In this document: one piece after another, positions 35,809 through 45,271 of the stretch
Layout of the letters: each line of letters opens with the position of its first letter
Numbering within the stretch: position 1 is the first letter of the stretch
Assembly: GCA_020638735.1 (NCBI GenBank)
Contig: JACKHZ010000010.1
Span: forward strand, 649,325 to 713,324
Source of the DNA: Planctomycetota bacterium
Lineage (GTDB): Bacteria; Planctomycetota; UBA1135; UBA2386
Direction of reading: 5' to 3'
Length of the DNA stretch: 64,000 nucleotides
Made by a program: the position numbers and the translations under genes
Notes under the pieces: generated by a model
Seen by the model: the letters and a program-made list of their open reading frames with translations, nothing else
Told to the model about the DNA's origin: nothing
The model's database searches: none

Positions 35809-36924
35809 ATGTCGTCGATCCGCCCGCTGCTGGCGATCCCGTTCCTGGCCGGCATCGCCGCCGCCCAGGTCAATCCGTTCGTCTTCTACCCACAGGACCC
35901 CGAACGTCAGGTGCTGACCTGCACCTCGTTCGTCGGCCGCCCCGACGTGGCCAACGCCGGCGAAGCGCTGATGGAGGTCGACACGGACCACTTCCGCGGC
36001 GTCGGGGACGCCAACGGGCCGGTGTTCTTGTTCGGCGTCTACCACTGGATCGCCGACGAGAAGCTGTCGACGGTCGAGACCTACGACCTCGTCGTGCGCA
36101 GCGCGGCCGCCGCCGGACCCGGGCCGGACGCGACGCCGGCCGGCGAGCTGCTGCGCATCACCGGCCTCAGCACGCCGCCGTCGACCAACCCCGCCCGCGG
36201 CACGTGGATCGCCTACGACGGCTTCGGCCAGCAGGCGCCGTTCGTCGTGCTGAACGGCTTCGCGCCGCAGCTCGGCCGCTACTACGTCGGCGTCGGGCTG
36301 CCCGCCAATCCGCTGTGGCCGACGACCGACGGCCACTCGCTGTTCCGCGCCGACCTGCTCAACGCCGGCACCGGCGCCGTCGTCGGCGAGAACCACCGCG
36401 CCGGCGCGCCCGATCCGACCTGGGCGGTGCGGCCCAACGGCACGACCTTCTCGACGCCGTGGAGCTACGTGCTCGGGCCGTTCGTGACGTCGCCCAACCT
36501 GCACGTCGGCGGCATCGATCCGACCAGCAACCGGCTCGGCGGGCCCGGGGCCAACCTGAGCATGAACGGGCTGTTCCCCGACGTCAGCGGACAGCCGCGC
36601 TCGGACGGTCTGATGTTCCGCGTCACCGACAACCTCGCGCCGTTCGGGATCGCCTTGCTCGGCGCCGCGCACGGCTTCCAGCCGGCCTACTTCGAGTGGG
36701 CGCTGATGGGCACGCTGATCGGCCACTGCCACGTGCTGGAGCAGGGCGGCGTGATCACGCTGGGCGCGGCCGGCATGTGGAACGGCGTCACCGAGTTCTC
36801 GGTCGCGATGCCCGGAACCCTGTCACCGGCGTTGATGGGGCACGACGTCGCGTTCCAGGCGATCGTCTGGGACACCAACATCAACCTCGCCGAATGGACC
36901 AACGCCCAGGCGGTGCACCTGTGA
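35809..36924 (+). CDS. Secreted protein of unknown function
   Basis: 371 residues, signal peptide 'LAIPFLAGIAAAQ'. Beta-rich, low in Lys, with long stretches around 'VFLFGVYHWIADEKLSTVET' and 'GFGQQAPFVVLNGFAPQLGR'. The C-terminus ends 'NLAEWTNAQAVHL'. Its stop overlaps the next start as GTGA, so the two are translated together. The start at 35809 is the first ATG that gives a signal peptide; the ATG at 35779 would put 10 extra residues before it. No family recognised. Confidence 0.72.
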   Translation: MSSIRPLLAIPFLAGIAAAQVNPFVFYPQDPERQVLTCTSFVGRPDVANAGEALMEVDTDHFRGVGDANGPVFLFGVYHWIADEKLSTVETYDLVVRSAAAAGPGPDATPAGELLRITGLSTPPSTNPARGTWIAYDGFGQQAPFVVLNGFAPQLGRYYVGVGLPANPLWPTTDGHSLFRADLLNAGTGAVVGENHRAGAPDPTWAVRPNGTTFSTPWSYVLGPFVTSPNLHVGGIDPTSNRLGGPGANLSMNGLFPDVSGQPRSDGLMFRVTDNLAPFGIALLGAAHGFQPAYFEWALMGTLIGHCHVLEQGGVITLGAAGMWNGVTEFSVAMPGTLSPALMGHDVAFQAIVWDTNINLAEWTNAQAVHL

Positions 36925-37430
36925 AGTCATCCGCCGCGCCGATCCTGGTGGCCGCGGCCGCGGTGGCCGCGATGGCGCTGCTGCGTGGCGGGCGCGACGC
37001 GGGAGAAGCGCTCGCGCCGGTCGCGGACGCGTCGACGGAGTCGTCGGCCGGGGAAGGCGCGGCGCAGGAACCCGTTCGTCCGCCTGCGTCGGCGGGTGGC
37101 GCCGTCGTGCAGCGGGCGCCGAGCGACGCGGCGCCGCGCGGGCGCGCCGAGCAGATGCAGCTGCCCGACGGCACGTTCGTGCCCGCGTTGAACGGCGCCG
37201 TCGACGCCGCGCCGTTGAAGGACTTCTGGGGGCCGTTCCCGTGGAGTCCGATCGTCGGCGTCGAGCGCAGCGCCGCCGGGCTCGACTGGTACCGGCACGC
37301 GGACGGTTCGTATTCGACGACGCAGATGGTGTGGCGACCGGATCTCGGCCGCGAGGCGGCGATGACGCGCGTCGCGCATCCCGGGCCGGTCGACGTGCCG
37401 GCGGCGGGTGGCGCAGGCGCGGGCAGGTAG
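36921..37430 (+). CDS. Hypothetical exported or membrane-anchored protein
   Basis: 169 residues from the GTG at 36921, four bases inside the previous gene. The N-terminal 'APILVAAAAVAAMALLRGG' is one hydrophobic segment, an uncleaved anchor or signal. An Ala/Glu/Pro-rich linker of about 60 residues follows. The last 75 residues are compact ('DFWGPFPWSPIVGVER', 'DWYRHADGSYSTTQMVWRPD'). Overlap with the secreted gene before it suggests a shared function in the envelope. No family recognised. Confidence 0.6.
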   Translation: MKSSAAPILVAAAAVAAMALLRGGRDAGEALAPVADASTESSAGEGAAQEPVRPPASAGGAVVQRAPSDAAPRGRAEQMQLPDGTFVPALNGAVDAAPLKDFWGPFPWSPIVGVERSAAGLDWYRHADGSYSTTQMVWRPDLGREAAMTRVAHPGPVDVPAAGGAGAGR

Positions 37431-37567
37431 CGACGGCGGGGCGTGCGCGACGTGTGCGCGGCGTTCCGTGCCGAGCCGATACTCCGTCGGTATCCGACAC
37501 ACGGCATTGCCCACCGGTGCGCGGGCGCGTCCACTCGGTCGCTCATCCCGCGAGTCCTTCCTCATCG

Positions 37568-38077
37568 ATGCCCGATCGTCCCTTGCAGCGCGACTACGCG
37601 CGCGACGAGCTCGAACGTCGCTTCGTGTTGCGGGCCCTGCCGCCCGCGGTCGAGGCTTCGGCGTTCTCGCGGTTGCGCGACCTGTTCGTCGCGGGTTCGC
37701 AGTTGCGGCTGCGCACCGTCGAAGCGCCCGACGGCAGCGTGCTGATCGTCAAGCTCGGCCAGAAGCGCGCCGCCCCCGACGCGCCGACGGATGTCCGCCG
37801 TCGCCGGCTGACGACGATCTACATGACGGAGGGCGAGGCGCGTGTGCTCTCCGGGCTGCCTGGGCGTCGGTCTTGCAAGCGCCGCTACCACCACGTCGAG
37901 CACGGCGTCACGTGGGCGATCGACGTCTGGGAGGCGCCGGCGTCGCGCGCGGGCCTGGTGATGGCCGAGGTCGAGTGTGACAGCCTGCAGCACCTGGCGG
38001 CGGTGCCGGTGCCCGAATGGGTCGAGCGCGAGGTCACGACCGATCCTGCCTTCTCGGCGTTCGAATTGGCGGAGTGA
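37568..38077 (+). CDS. CYTH-fold protein
   Basis: 169 residues. The N-terminal 'RDELERRFVLRALPP' is the CYTH signature ExExK, with Arg at the last place (E14, E16, R18). Later strands 'LRLRTVEAPDGSVLIVKLGQ', 'WAIDVWEAPASRAGLVMAEVE' supply the acidic and basic residues of the triphosphate tunnel. CYTH proteins hydrolyse triphosphates or make cyclic AMP; which applies here is unknown. Single gene. Confidence 0.85.
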   Translation: MPDRPLQRDYARDELERRFVLRALPPAVEASAFSRLRDLFVAGSQLRLRTVEAPDGSVLIVKLGQKRAAPDAPTDVRRRRLTTIYMTEGEARVLSGLPGRRSCKRRYHHVEHGVTWAIDVWEAPASRAGLVMAEVECDSLQHLAAVPVPEWVEREVTTDPAFSAFELAE

Positions 38078-38234
38078 GGTCGCGGCCCGCTCGGCGGGGC
38101 GCGCGCAATCGCCGCGAAGCGTCGGTCCGGACCTGACACCGGAGCGCCGGCAGGGGTCTGTCGAATGCGTCCCCCGCTTCTGCCCTGGGGGCGATCGTCG
38201 CCCGGTCGCCCTGCCCCTCCCCAGCGAGCTCATC

Positions 38235-39968
38235 ATGCGGATCCCCGGAACCGTTCTCTCCGTCGTCGTGTCCATGGCCCCGAGCGGTGTCGTCGCCGCC
38301 CAGCAGGAGCCGGCTGCCCTTCAGTCGAGGGTCTACGACGTTCGCGACCTCGTGCATCCCGAGAAGGTCTACCTGCCGGCGACGGTCGCGGAGGCGGCGT
38401 TCGAGTCGCCGGTCAGCGACGAGGCGTGGCCGGCGATCGAGCTCGGCGAACTGACCGAGGTCCTGCGCACGGCCACGTCGCGGACCTATTGGGAAGGCGA
38501 AGGCGTCGATCTGCGGCCGGAGGACACCGGTCTGCTGGTGCTGACCTGCGACGAGGAGATGCACGCGACGGCGCGGGACGTGCTTACCAAGCTGCGCCGC
38601 GTGCTGTTCGAGCCGGTGTCGGTCGAAGTGCACGAAGTTCCCGGCAGCGCGATCGCGGGGCACGCGGCGGTGCTGTCGGCCGCCGAGGCGGACGCGATGC
38701 TCGGCAAGGTCGGTCAACATCGGGTGCACGTCGGTCGCGCCGATCTGCGTAGGCCGCTGCTGCTGGAGTCGAAGCGCATCCAGAGCCGCGTCGCCGGCAT
38801 GCAGGTGAGGGTCGCGCAGCAGGCCGCGGCGCCCGACCTGCACATGGCCACCGACGTCAACGGCGCGAGCTGGACGGTGCGCGTGGAGCGCACGGTCGGC
38901 GACGACCTGCTGGTCACGATCTCCGGCAGCGACCGCGCGCAGGAGAAGGGGCCGGTGTGCGAACTGCCGACCGGCGCCGAGCAGGGCGTCGCGACGCTCG
39001 AGCTGGCGGTGACGCGGATCGCGAGCGCCCACGCCGCCGCCTGGCTGCATCCCGGTCAGGCGCTGCTGGTCGGGGCGGACTCGCCGGGCGGCGTCGCGCT
39101 GTGCATCCGCCCGCGCGCCAACGCGAAGCCGACGCCGGGCCATCGGCTCGGCCAGGTGACGGCGTATCCGGTCGGCGCGATCGTGCGTGGGCCCCACGCG
39201 CCCGGCGCGCTGCGGGTGCCGTACGAGGACGGCACACTGTTCCCCGAGGTGGACGAGCAGATGCCGGCCGTGTTCGACGACGGACGCCTGATCGAATGGC
39301 TCGTGACCCAGGTCGCGCCGGACACGTGGGACGAGTCCCCCAACAGCATGAGCTACCTGGCCGGCCTGTTGTTCGTGAGCGCCGCCGACGACGTGCAGGA
39401 GCAGCTCGCCGAACACCTGCAGGAGCTGCAGCACGTCGATGCGCGCCAGTTCTCGCTCGAGGTCGCCTTCGGAGAGATCCCGGCCGGACAGGCCGTCGCC
39501 GCCGTCGCGGCGACGCCCGAGGGCGCCGCCCAACTCGCCGAGGTGTTGCCGCAGCGCGCCGTGACCACCGTGTCGGCGAGCCGGTTCGCACGCCTGAGCG
39601 CCACATGGCACACGCCCTACGTCGAGGACTACGACTGCGCGCTGGCTTCGGGATCCGGCGTCACGACGCCGGCGCTCGGGTCGTATGCGCGCGGCTTCCT
39701 GATGCAGGCCCGCGCCATGCCGATGGACCAGGGCATGCTGCAGCTGGATCTGCGGCTGGTGATGTTCGGGCACGACGCGGAACGCCAGCTGTTCGCGATG
39801 CGCGACCCGCGGTTCGCCAGCGTCGATCGCGTCGACGTCCGCCAGAACGAACTCAGCGGCAGCACTGCCGTCGCGCTCGGTGAATGGACGCTGCTGCGCA
39901 TCGCGCCCGTCGAAGGTGGGGCGAGCAGCTGCGCGGTCGTCGCGCGGGTCAAGCCGACCGCACCGTGA
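38235..39968 (+). CDS. Secreted protein of unknown function
   Basis: 577 residues, signal peptide 'VLSVVVSMAPSGVVAAQ'. Right after it is 'SRVYDVRDLVHPEKVYLP', the kind of start seen in secretin-STN-related planctomycete proteins, followed by 'DTGLLVLTCDEEMHATARDV' and 'TKLRRVLFEPVSVEVHE', similar to N-domains of secretins. No secretin barrel is present. The rest alternates beta strands and acidic helices. It may be an exported assembly or accessory protein, but this is a guess. Confidence 0.7.
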   Translation: MRIPGTVLSVVVSMAPSGVVAAQQEPAALQSRVYDVRDLVHPEKVYLPATVAEAAFESPVSDEAWPAIELGELTEVLRTATSRTYWEGEGVDLRPEDTGLLVLTCDEEMHATARDVLTKLRRVLFEPVSVEVHEVPGSAIAGHAAVLSAAEADAMLGKVGQHRVHVGRADLRRPLLLESKRIQSRVAGMQVRVAQQAAAPDLHMATDVNGASWTVRVERTVGDDLLVTISGSDRAQEKGPVCELPTGAEQGVATLELAVTRIASAHAAAWLHPGQALLVGADSPGGVALCIRPRANAKPTPGHRLGQVTAYPVGAIVRGPHAPGALRVPYEDGTLFPEVDEQMPAVFDDGRLIEWLVTQVAPDTWDESPNSMSYLAGLLFVSAADDVQEQLAEHLQELQHVDARQFSLEVAFGEIPAGQAVAAVAATPEGAAQLAEVLPQRAVTTVSASRFARLSATWHTPYVEDYDCALASGSGVTTPALGSYARGFLMQARAMPMDQGMLQLDLRLVMFGHDAERQLFAMRDPRFASVDRVDVRQNELSGSTAVALGEWTLLRIAPVEGGASSCAVVARVKPTAP

Positions 39969-40016
39969 CGGGGCGCGCGGCGTCATCGCCGACGCTTCGC
40001 GTGCTGCTCGACGGGG

Positions 40017-40514
40017 TCACTCGTTCCAGTCGACCGTGACTTCGTCCTGTTCGTCGTAGCGCACGTGCGCCTTCTGGTGCGAACGGCGCGCCAGGTGCGC
40101 GCTGATGCGACGCGCCAGGTGCATGCCCGTCGTCGTGATCAGCAGTCCGTCGCCCTCCGGCTCGATGTCGATGATGCGTTCGAGCGGGTGTTCTTCGCGT
40201 TCTGCGGATTCGACGCTGCGGGCCATCTTCTCCAGCGTGAAGTCGTCGTCGAGCATGGACGCCGGCACGTGGATCGTGCCCGCCGGCCGCCGATCCCGGA
40301 TGCGCCGACACGCCGGACACAGGCCGCCGTGTGTCTCGCCGGGCGGCGGTCCGCCCCAGCTCCAACGGCCGCCGTGCTGCACGATCCGGCAGTCGTCGCA
40401 GACCATCGTGCCGGTCTGCTTGTGATCGGTTTCGTAGGGGGAGTCGTGCTTGGGCGGCATGCCGTGCATGCGCCGTGGGCCCGATGGGCGGTGAGCGCCG
40501 GGTTGGGTTGTCAT
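40017..40514 (-). CDS. BCAM0308-family protein with two CxxC pairs
   Basis: 165 residues from the ATG at 40514, with GGAGG 4-8 nt before it. Zinc-ribbon-like pairs 'VCDDC' and 'CPACRRIRDRRPAG' flank 'GGRWSWGGPP', then 'HPLERIIDIEPEGDGLLITT' and 'HLARRISAHLARR'. This is the layout of the BCAM0308 family, whose members resemble a zinc ribbon joined to a nucleic-acid-binding domain related to archaeal NMD3. Function unknown. It stands alone on the minus strand. Confidence 0.8.
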   Translation of the reverse strand: MTTQPGAHRPSGPRRMHGMPPKHDSPYETDHKQTGTMVCDDCRIVQHGGRWSWGGPPPGETHGGLCPACRRIRDRRPAGTIHVPASMLDDDFTLEKMARSVESAEREEHPLERIIDIEPEGDGLLITTTGMHLARRISAHLARRSHQKAHVRYDEQDEVTVDWNE

Positions 40515-40764
40515 GGAGCACCTCCGTGCTGTGTGGATTACAACGCCGGGGGGCTGCGGGGGCTTCGCGGTGCAGTGCGTAGGGCGCGGGGGGGATCGTG
40601 GGGCGGCTGCGTCGGATGGCTGCGAAGGCCGCGCCGTGTCGGGTGCTCTTGCGGCAGGGTTGCACCGCGACGTTCTTCCAGCAACGCAGATGCCAGGTCG
40701 TCGGCGCGGGCCATCGTCCGCGGCTTCACGCGAGGTGACCGCCGCGCGTGCCGATAGCGACGTC

Positions 40765-40983
40765 ATGGACCTCTCCGTCGGATCGCTCTTCACGATGCTG
40801 GTGGTCAGCAGCATCGGGCTCGGTCTCTACCTCTATGGCAAGAAGCAGGCGCGTGCGCCGCAGCTCGTGGCCGGGGTCGTGATGATGGGCTTTCCGTACT
40901 TCGTCACCGGTGCGCTGTGGATGAGCGGGATCGCGGTGGGGGTGTTGGTGGCGGTGTGGTTCGCGTGTCGGGCGGGGTTGTAG
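40765..40983 (+). CDS. Small two-helix membrane protein
   Basis: 72 residues: helix 'LFTMLVVSSIGLGLYLY', a short 'GKKQARAPQL' loop, helix 'VAGVVMMGFPYFVTGALW' and a third 'MSGIAVGVLVAVWFACRAG'. The pattern LYxYGKKQxRxPxLxxG is common in small membrane proteins of unknown role. The gene is too short for most callers. No clear ribosome binding site is seen before 40765. Confidence 0.65.
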   Translation: MDLSVGSLFTMLVVSSIGLGLYLYGKKQARAPQLVAGVVMMGFPYFVTGALWMSGIAVGVLVAVWFACRAGL

Positions 40984-41132
40984 GGGCGCGCGCAACCGTG
41001 CCGGCGCGCGATGGTCGAGCCTTCGCCGGCTGTCTTCTCCGACCTTCTCCTGCAGGCCAACGTCGCGACACACCGAACGCCAGGCGAGACCTTCCCTTGA
41101 CCGCTCGACGGTGACGGACTAGCCAGGGCGCC

Positions 41133-42143
41133 ATGCGCGCCATGGTCGTTCGTGCTCCCAAGGAGCTCCCTCGTCTCGAAGAACGCCGGACGCCGGAGCC
41201 GGGGCCCGGTGAAGTCCGGATCAAGGTGCGGGCCTGTGGCGTCTGCTACAGCGACCACTTCGTCGTCGACGGCCTCTGGCCCGGCCTCGAGCTGCCGCGC
41301 GTTCCGGGACACGAGGTCGTCGGCACCGTCGACGCGCTCGGTGAAGGCGTCAGCGGCTTCGCCGTCGGCGACGCCGTCGGCGTCGGCTGGCATGGTGGAC
41401 ACGACGGCACCTGCCCGGCGTGCGTGCGCGGACGCTTCGTGCACTGCCAGACCGGGGCGATCACCGGCATCACCCGCGACGGCGGCTACGCCGACTACAC
41501 CATCGCGCCCGTGACCGCGCTCGCCCGCGTGCCGGCCGGTATGGATCCCGTCGCCGCCGCGCCGCTGCTTTGCGCTGGTGTGACGACGTTCAATGCGCTG
41601 CGCAACGCCGACGCGCGCCCCGGTGACCTCGTCGCCGTGCAGGGTCTCGGCGGCCTCGGCCACCTCGGCGTGCAGTTCGCGAAGGCGATGGGGTTCCATA
41701 CCGTCGCGATCTCGCGCGGTGGTGACAAGGCTGACTTCGCCAGGCAGCTCGGGGCGCATGACTACATCGACAGCGGAGATGCCGATGTGGCGCAGCGGCT
41801 GACCGACATGGGCGGCGCGCGCGTGATCCTGACCACCGCGCCGGATGCGCAGGCGATCTCGAGTGTCGTCGGTGGATTGGGGATCGACGGCACCTTGCTG
41901 GTGGTGGGGGCGCCGTTCGAGCCGCTGCAGATCGGCGCTGTGGATCTGATCTCGAGGAGCGCTGGCGTGCGTGGCTGGTCCTCGGGGGATGGCAGCGATT
42001 CGAGTGATGCGCTTGCGTTCGCGCATCGGGCGGGGGTGCGGTCGATGAACGAGGTGTTTGCGTTGGGGGATGCGGGGAAGGCGTATGAGCGGATGGTGAG
42101 TGGGAAGGCGCGGTTTCGGGTGGTGTTGGATACGGAGGCGTAG
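41133..42143 (+). CDS. Zinc-dependent alcohol dehydrogenase (MDR family)
   Basis: 336 residues. Catalytic zinc ligands C38 in 'ACGVCYSDHF' and H60-E61 in 'VPGHEVVG'; the structural zinc loop 'HDGTCPACVRGRFVHC' keeps three Cys, with Asp where many relatives have the first. The Rossmann motif is 'GLGGLGHLGVQFAKAMG'. It should oxidise alcohols or reduce aldehydes with NAD(P). Codon use becomes less GC-rich after about 41850 with many GTG/TTG codons. Single gene, start at the ATG 41133. Confidence 0.93.
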   Translation: MRAMVVRAPKELPRLEERRTPEPGPGEVRIKVRACGVCYSDHFVVDGLWPGLELPRVPGHEVVGTVDALGEGVSGFAVGDAVGVGWHGGHDGTCPACVRGRFVHCQTGAITGITRDGGYADYTIAPVTALARVPAGMDPVAAAPLLCAGVTTFNALRNADARPGDLVAVQGLGGLGHLGVQFAKAMGFHTVAISRGGDKADFARQLGAHDYIDSGDADVAQRLTDMGGARVILTTAPDAQAISSVVGGLGIDGTLLVVGAPFEPLQIGAVDLISRSAGVRGWSSGDGSDSSDALAFAHRAGVRSMNEVFALGDAGKAYERMVSGKARFRVVLDTEA

Positions 42144-42261
42144 GGCGGGGGCTGGGCGGCCGGCCCTTTGTCTACGGAGGTATGGGGAAGCGCTCTCTAC
42201 CGGTGACGCGCGACCGGCAAATCCATACGTTCTGCGGCATGCGAGGGACGGCGCGCGTGGC

Positions 42262-45222
42262 ATGAGCGACCGGGATCGGGAAGAAGATGCGTCTCCCTGG
42301 GGCTGGCCGCACTCGCAGCCGCTGATCCACGGGGACGACGATCCCTTGCTGCCGCACCTCGCGGCGTGCTTCCCGCGCGCGCGGGCTGTGTCGGTAGCCG
42401 TGGCGTTCGTGCTCGACCGCGGCGTCGATCTGATCCGGCCCTACCTGGCCGATCTGCTCGCCGCCGGCGGGCGCCTGCGCTTGCTGACCGGCGACTACTT
42501 CGACGTCTCGGAACCACGTGGGCTGGAGCGTCTGCTGGACCTTGCCGACGGCGACCTGGCCCTGGAGAGTCGGCTCGAGCTGCGCATGTTCGAGACCAAG
42601 GGGCAGCGCGCTTTTCACCCCAAGGCCTACGTATTCGAGCGCACTGGCGAAGCGGTGGCGTTCGTCGGGTCCTCGAACATGTCGCGTTCGGCGCTGGTCG
42701 GCAACGGGGTCGAGTGGAACTACCGCATCGTGCGCAGCAGTGATGCCGAGGGCTTCGCTGCAGTCACGCGCTCTTTCGAGCAGTTGTTCGGCCATCCGAG
42801 CACGGTGCCGCTGACCGCCGAGTGGATCCGCGCCTACCGCCAACGCCGTCGCGTCGATCCGCGCCGGCCGATGATCGAGGTCGCGCCCGAGGAGTTGCCA
42901 CCGGCCCAACCGCATCCGCTCCAGCGCGAGGCGCTGGCGGCGCTGCGCCGCTCGCGCGAACGCGGCAACCGCGCCGGACTCGTCGTGCTCGCCACCGGTC
43001 TCGGCAAGACGTGGTTGTCGGCGTTCGACTCGATGGCGTTCGCCGAGGAGCGTGGTCACGACAGCGAGTCCCAGCGGCTGCTGTTCGTGGCGCACCGCGA
43101 GGAGATCCTCGACCAGGCGCTCGCCACCTATCGCCGGGTCCGGCCGGGCTGCGCGATAGGCAAGTTCACCGGCAGCGACAAGGACGCGGGCGCGACGGTG
43201 CTGTTCGCCTCGATCCAGACGCTGAGCAGGCCTCATCACCTCGAACGGTTCGCGCCCGATCACTTCGAATACATCGTCGTCGACGAGTTCCACCACGCGG
43301 CGGCCGACACCTACCGGCGGTTGATCGAGTACTTCCGGCCCGGCTTCCTGCTCGGTTTGACGGCGACGCCCGAGCGCACCGACGGCGGCGACCTGCTGGC
43401 GCTCTGCGGTCACAACCTGGCGTTCCGCTGCGATCTCGGGGAAGGGGTCAAGGCGGGGCAACTCAGTCCGTTCCACTACTTCGGCGTGCCGGACGACGTT
43501 GACTACGCGACGGTGCCGTGGAGTCGGCAATCCGGCCGGTTCGACGAGATGGAGCTGACGCGGGCGCTGGCCACCGAGCGGCGGGCGGGCAATGCGCTCG
43601 AGCAGTGGCGGCAACGTGGCGGAGCGCGCGGCCTCGGCTTCTGCTGCTCGCAGCATCACGCGGACTACATGGCTGCGTTCTTTCGGCAACGCGGTGTACG
43701 GGCCGTAGCCGTGCACGCGGGGTCGACGTCGGCGCCGCGCGCCAACTCGTTGGAAGACCTGCGTGCTGGTCGGTTGGAGGTGATCTTCTGCGTCGACATG
43801 TTCAACGAAGGTGTCGACGTGCCGGTCATCGACACGGTGATGATGCTGCGACCGACGGAGTCGCGCATCGTGTGGTTGCAGCAGTTCGGTCGCGGTCTGC
43901 GCCGCGTCGAGGGCAAGGTGCTGCGCGTGATCGACTACATCGGCAACCACCGGGTGTTCTTGACCAAGGTGCAGGCGCTGCTGTCGTCGGTGCTCGGATC
44001 GGGGGAGAGCCACCACGAGCTTCGCGAACGGATCACCGCGCTGCGCAGCGGCAGGGCTGCGCTGCCAGATGGGTGCGAGATCACCTACGAGCTGGAGGTC
44101 GTCGAGGTGTTGCAGGCGCTGCTGCGGCCGACGACCGGCGAGGAGTTGCTGCGCGAGACCTACGAGGAGTTCCGGCTGCAGCACGGCCGCCGGCCGACCG
44201 CGCGTGAGATGTTCATGAGCGGCGGGCTGCAGCGGGAGACGTTGCGGCGCGGGTTTGGCTCGTGGTTCGGCCTGGTCGGGCAGATGGGTGACCTCGACGC
44301 GCGGCAGGCTGAGGCCCTGCAGCAGCACGCGGCGTTTCTGGGTGAAGTGGAGCAGGCGCGCATGGAGCGCAGCTACAAGATGCTGGTGCTCGAAGCGATG
44401 CTCGAGGAGGGCGCGCTACCCGGCGTGATCCGGGTCGAAGTGCTCGCCGAACGACTGCAGCGGATCGCCGAGCGTTCGCCGTTCTTACGGCAGGAGCTGG
44501 CGACGACGATGGGTGAGTCGGCTGGATCGCTCGAGGCGATGCTGCGCAGCAACCCGCTGCGCGCATGGGCGGGCACGAAGCGCGGGGCTGGGTCGGACTT
44601 CTTCGAGTTGGATGGTGACCGATTTGCCACGAAGTTCGGCCGGGAGAGCGCGGCGGTGGAGCAGTTGCCGGTGTTGACGCGCGAGCTGGTGGAGTGGCGG
44701 TTGGCGGAATACCTGGATCGTGCCGAGATCGTGGTGCCTCCGGAGCCGTTTGTCGGCGGCGAGAAGGGACTGCACGTCGGTGCGAGTCTGATGCGTGAGC
44801 AGATCCCGCCGTTGCTCGGTAGCACGTTTAGCCGGAGCACGTGGCAGCAGGGGATCGTGGTAGTGCCGAGCGGTCTGGCGCTGCTGGTCACGCTCGACAA
44901 GCAGGGCCGCGTTGAGCAGCAGAAATACGAGGACCGCTTCCTGTCACGCGATCGGTTTCAGTGGCAGAGCCAGAACCAGACGACGCAGAAGGGCAAGCAT
45001 GGCCAGTTGATCCAGAACCACGTGGCCCTGGGGAAGCAGGTGCACCTGTTCGTGCGCAAGCGCGGCAAGCGGGCCAACTCGACCGCGGCGCCGTTCTTGT
45101 ACTGCGGGGAGGTCGTGTTCGAGCGCTGGGAGGGGGAGCGGCCGATCACGGTTTGGTGGCGCCTGAAGGTGCCGCTGGCGGAGGATCTGGCGGCGGTACT
45201 GGGTGGCGCTGGCGTCGCGTGA
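42262..45222 (+). CDS. SF2 helicase with N-terminal PLD-like nuclease domain and DUF3427
   Basis: 986 residues. Residues 30-175 are a phospholipase-D-like nuclease domain: 'FHPKAYVF' (H119, K121) and 'GSSNMSRSAL' (S137, N139). The helicase core follows: Walker A 'ATGLGKTWLS' (K249), box 'VVDEFHHAA' (DEFH at 341-344), and a C-terminal helicase lobe ending 'IVWLQQFGRGLRRVEG'. DUF3427 covers the last 400 residues. These XPB/SSL2-like proteins occur often in defence islands, where they may restrict foreign DNA. The stop is 4 bp from a tRNA-gene fragment. The ATG at 42262 was chosen as the first good start; upstream bases shift to lower GC from about 42165. Confidence 0.88.
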   Translation: MSDRDREEDASPWGWPHSQPLIHGDDDPLLPHLAACFPRARAVSVAVAFVLDRGVDLIRPYLADLLAAGGRLRLLTGDYFDVSEPRGLERLLDLADGDLALESRLELRMFETKGQRAFHPKAYVFERTGEAVAFVGSSNMSRSALVGNGVEWNYRIVRSSDAEGFAAVTRSFEQLFGHPSTVPLTAEWIRAYRQRRRVDPRRPMIEVAPEELPPAQPHPLQREALAALRRSRERGNRAGLVVLATGLGKTWLSAFDSMAFAEERGHDSESQRLLFVAHREEILDQALATYRRVRPGCAIGKFTGSDKDAGATVLFASIQTLSRPHHLERFAPDHFEYIVVDEFHHAAADTYRRLIEYFRPGFLLGLTATPERTDGGDLLALCGHNLAFRCDLGEGVKAGQLSPFHYFGVPDDVDYATVPWSRQSGRFDEMELTRALATERRAGNALEQWRQRGGARGLGFCCSQHHADYMAAFFRQRGVRAVAVHAGSTSAPRANSLEDLRAGRLEVIFCVDMFNEGVDVPVIDTVMMLRPTESRIVWLQQFGRGLRRVEGKVLRVIDYIGNHRVFLTKVQALLSSVLGSGESHHELRERITALRSGRAALPDGCEITYELEVVEVLQALLRPTTGEELLRETYEEFRLQHGRRPTAREMFMSGGLQRETLRRGFGSWFGLVGQMGDLDARQAEALQQHAAFLGEVEQARMERSYKMLVLEAMLEEGALPGVIRVEVLAERLQRIAERSPFLRQELATTMGESAGSLEAMLRSNPLRAWAGTKRGAGSDFFELDGDRFATKFGRESAAVEQLPVLTRELVEWRLAEYLDRAEIVVPPEPFVGGEKGLHVGASLMREQIPPLLGSTFSRSTWQQGIVVVPSGLALLVTLDKQGRVEQQKYEDRFLSRDRFQWQSQNQTTQKGKHGQLIQNHVALGKQVHLFVRKRGKRANSTAAPFLYCGEVVFERWEGERPITVWWRLKVPLAEDLAAVLGGAGVA

Positions 45223-45226
45223 AGAA

Positions 45227-45271
45227 TGGAGCGGGTGATCGGGATCGAACCGACGACATTCAGCTTGGGAA
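45227..45271 (-). tRNA. 3' fragment of a tRNA-Gly(CCC) gene, possible attachment-site scar
   Basis: Read on the minus strand from 45271: anticodon loop TTCCCAA (anticodon CCC), stem GCTGA, variable part ATGTC, T-arm GTCGG-TTCGATC-CCGAT, acceptor CACCCGC, discriminator T and encoded CCA. The 5' half is missing: where TCAGC should pair with GCTGA the sequence is CGCAG, and further up no D-arm or acceptor strand is found. The break at the anticodon loop and an intact 3' end fit the crossover product of a tyrosine integrase. The protein-like reading 'RVIGIEPTTFSLG' over this region is a known artefact of tRNA genes. Confidence 0.85.

Noticed and set aside
42172..44328. 718-codon open frame opposite the PLD-helicase gene
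   Set aside because: Mirror of the helicase codons, rich in Arg/Gln/Leu with no domain; the plus-strand gene has all helicase motifs.
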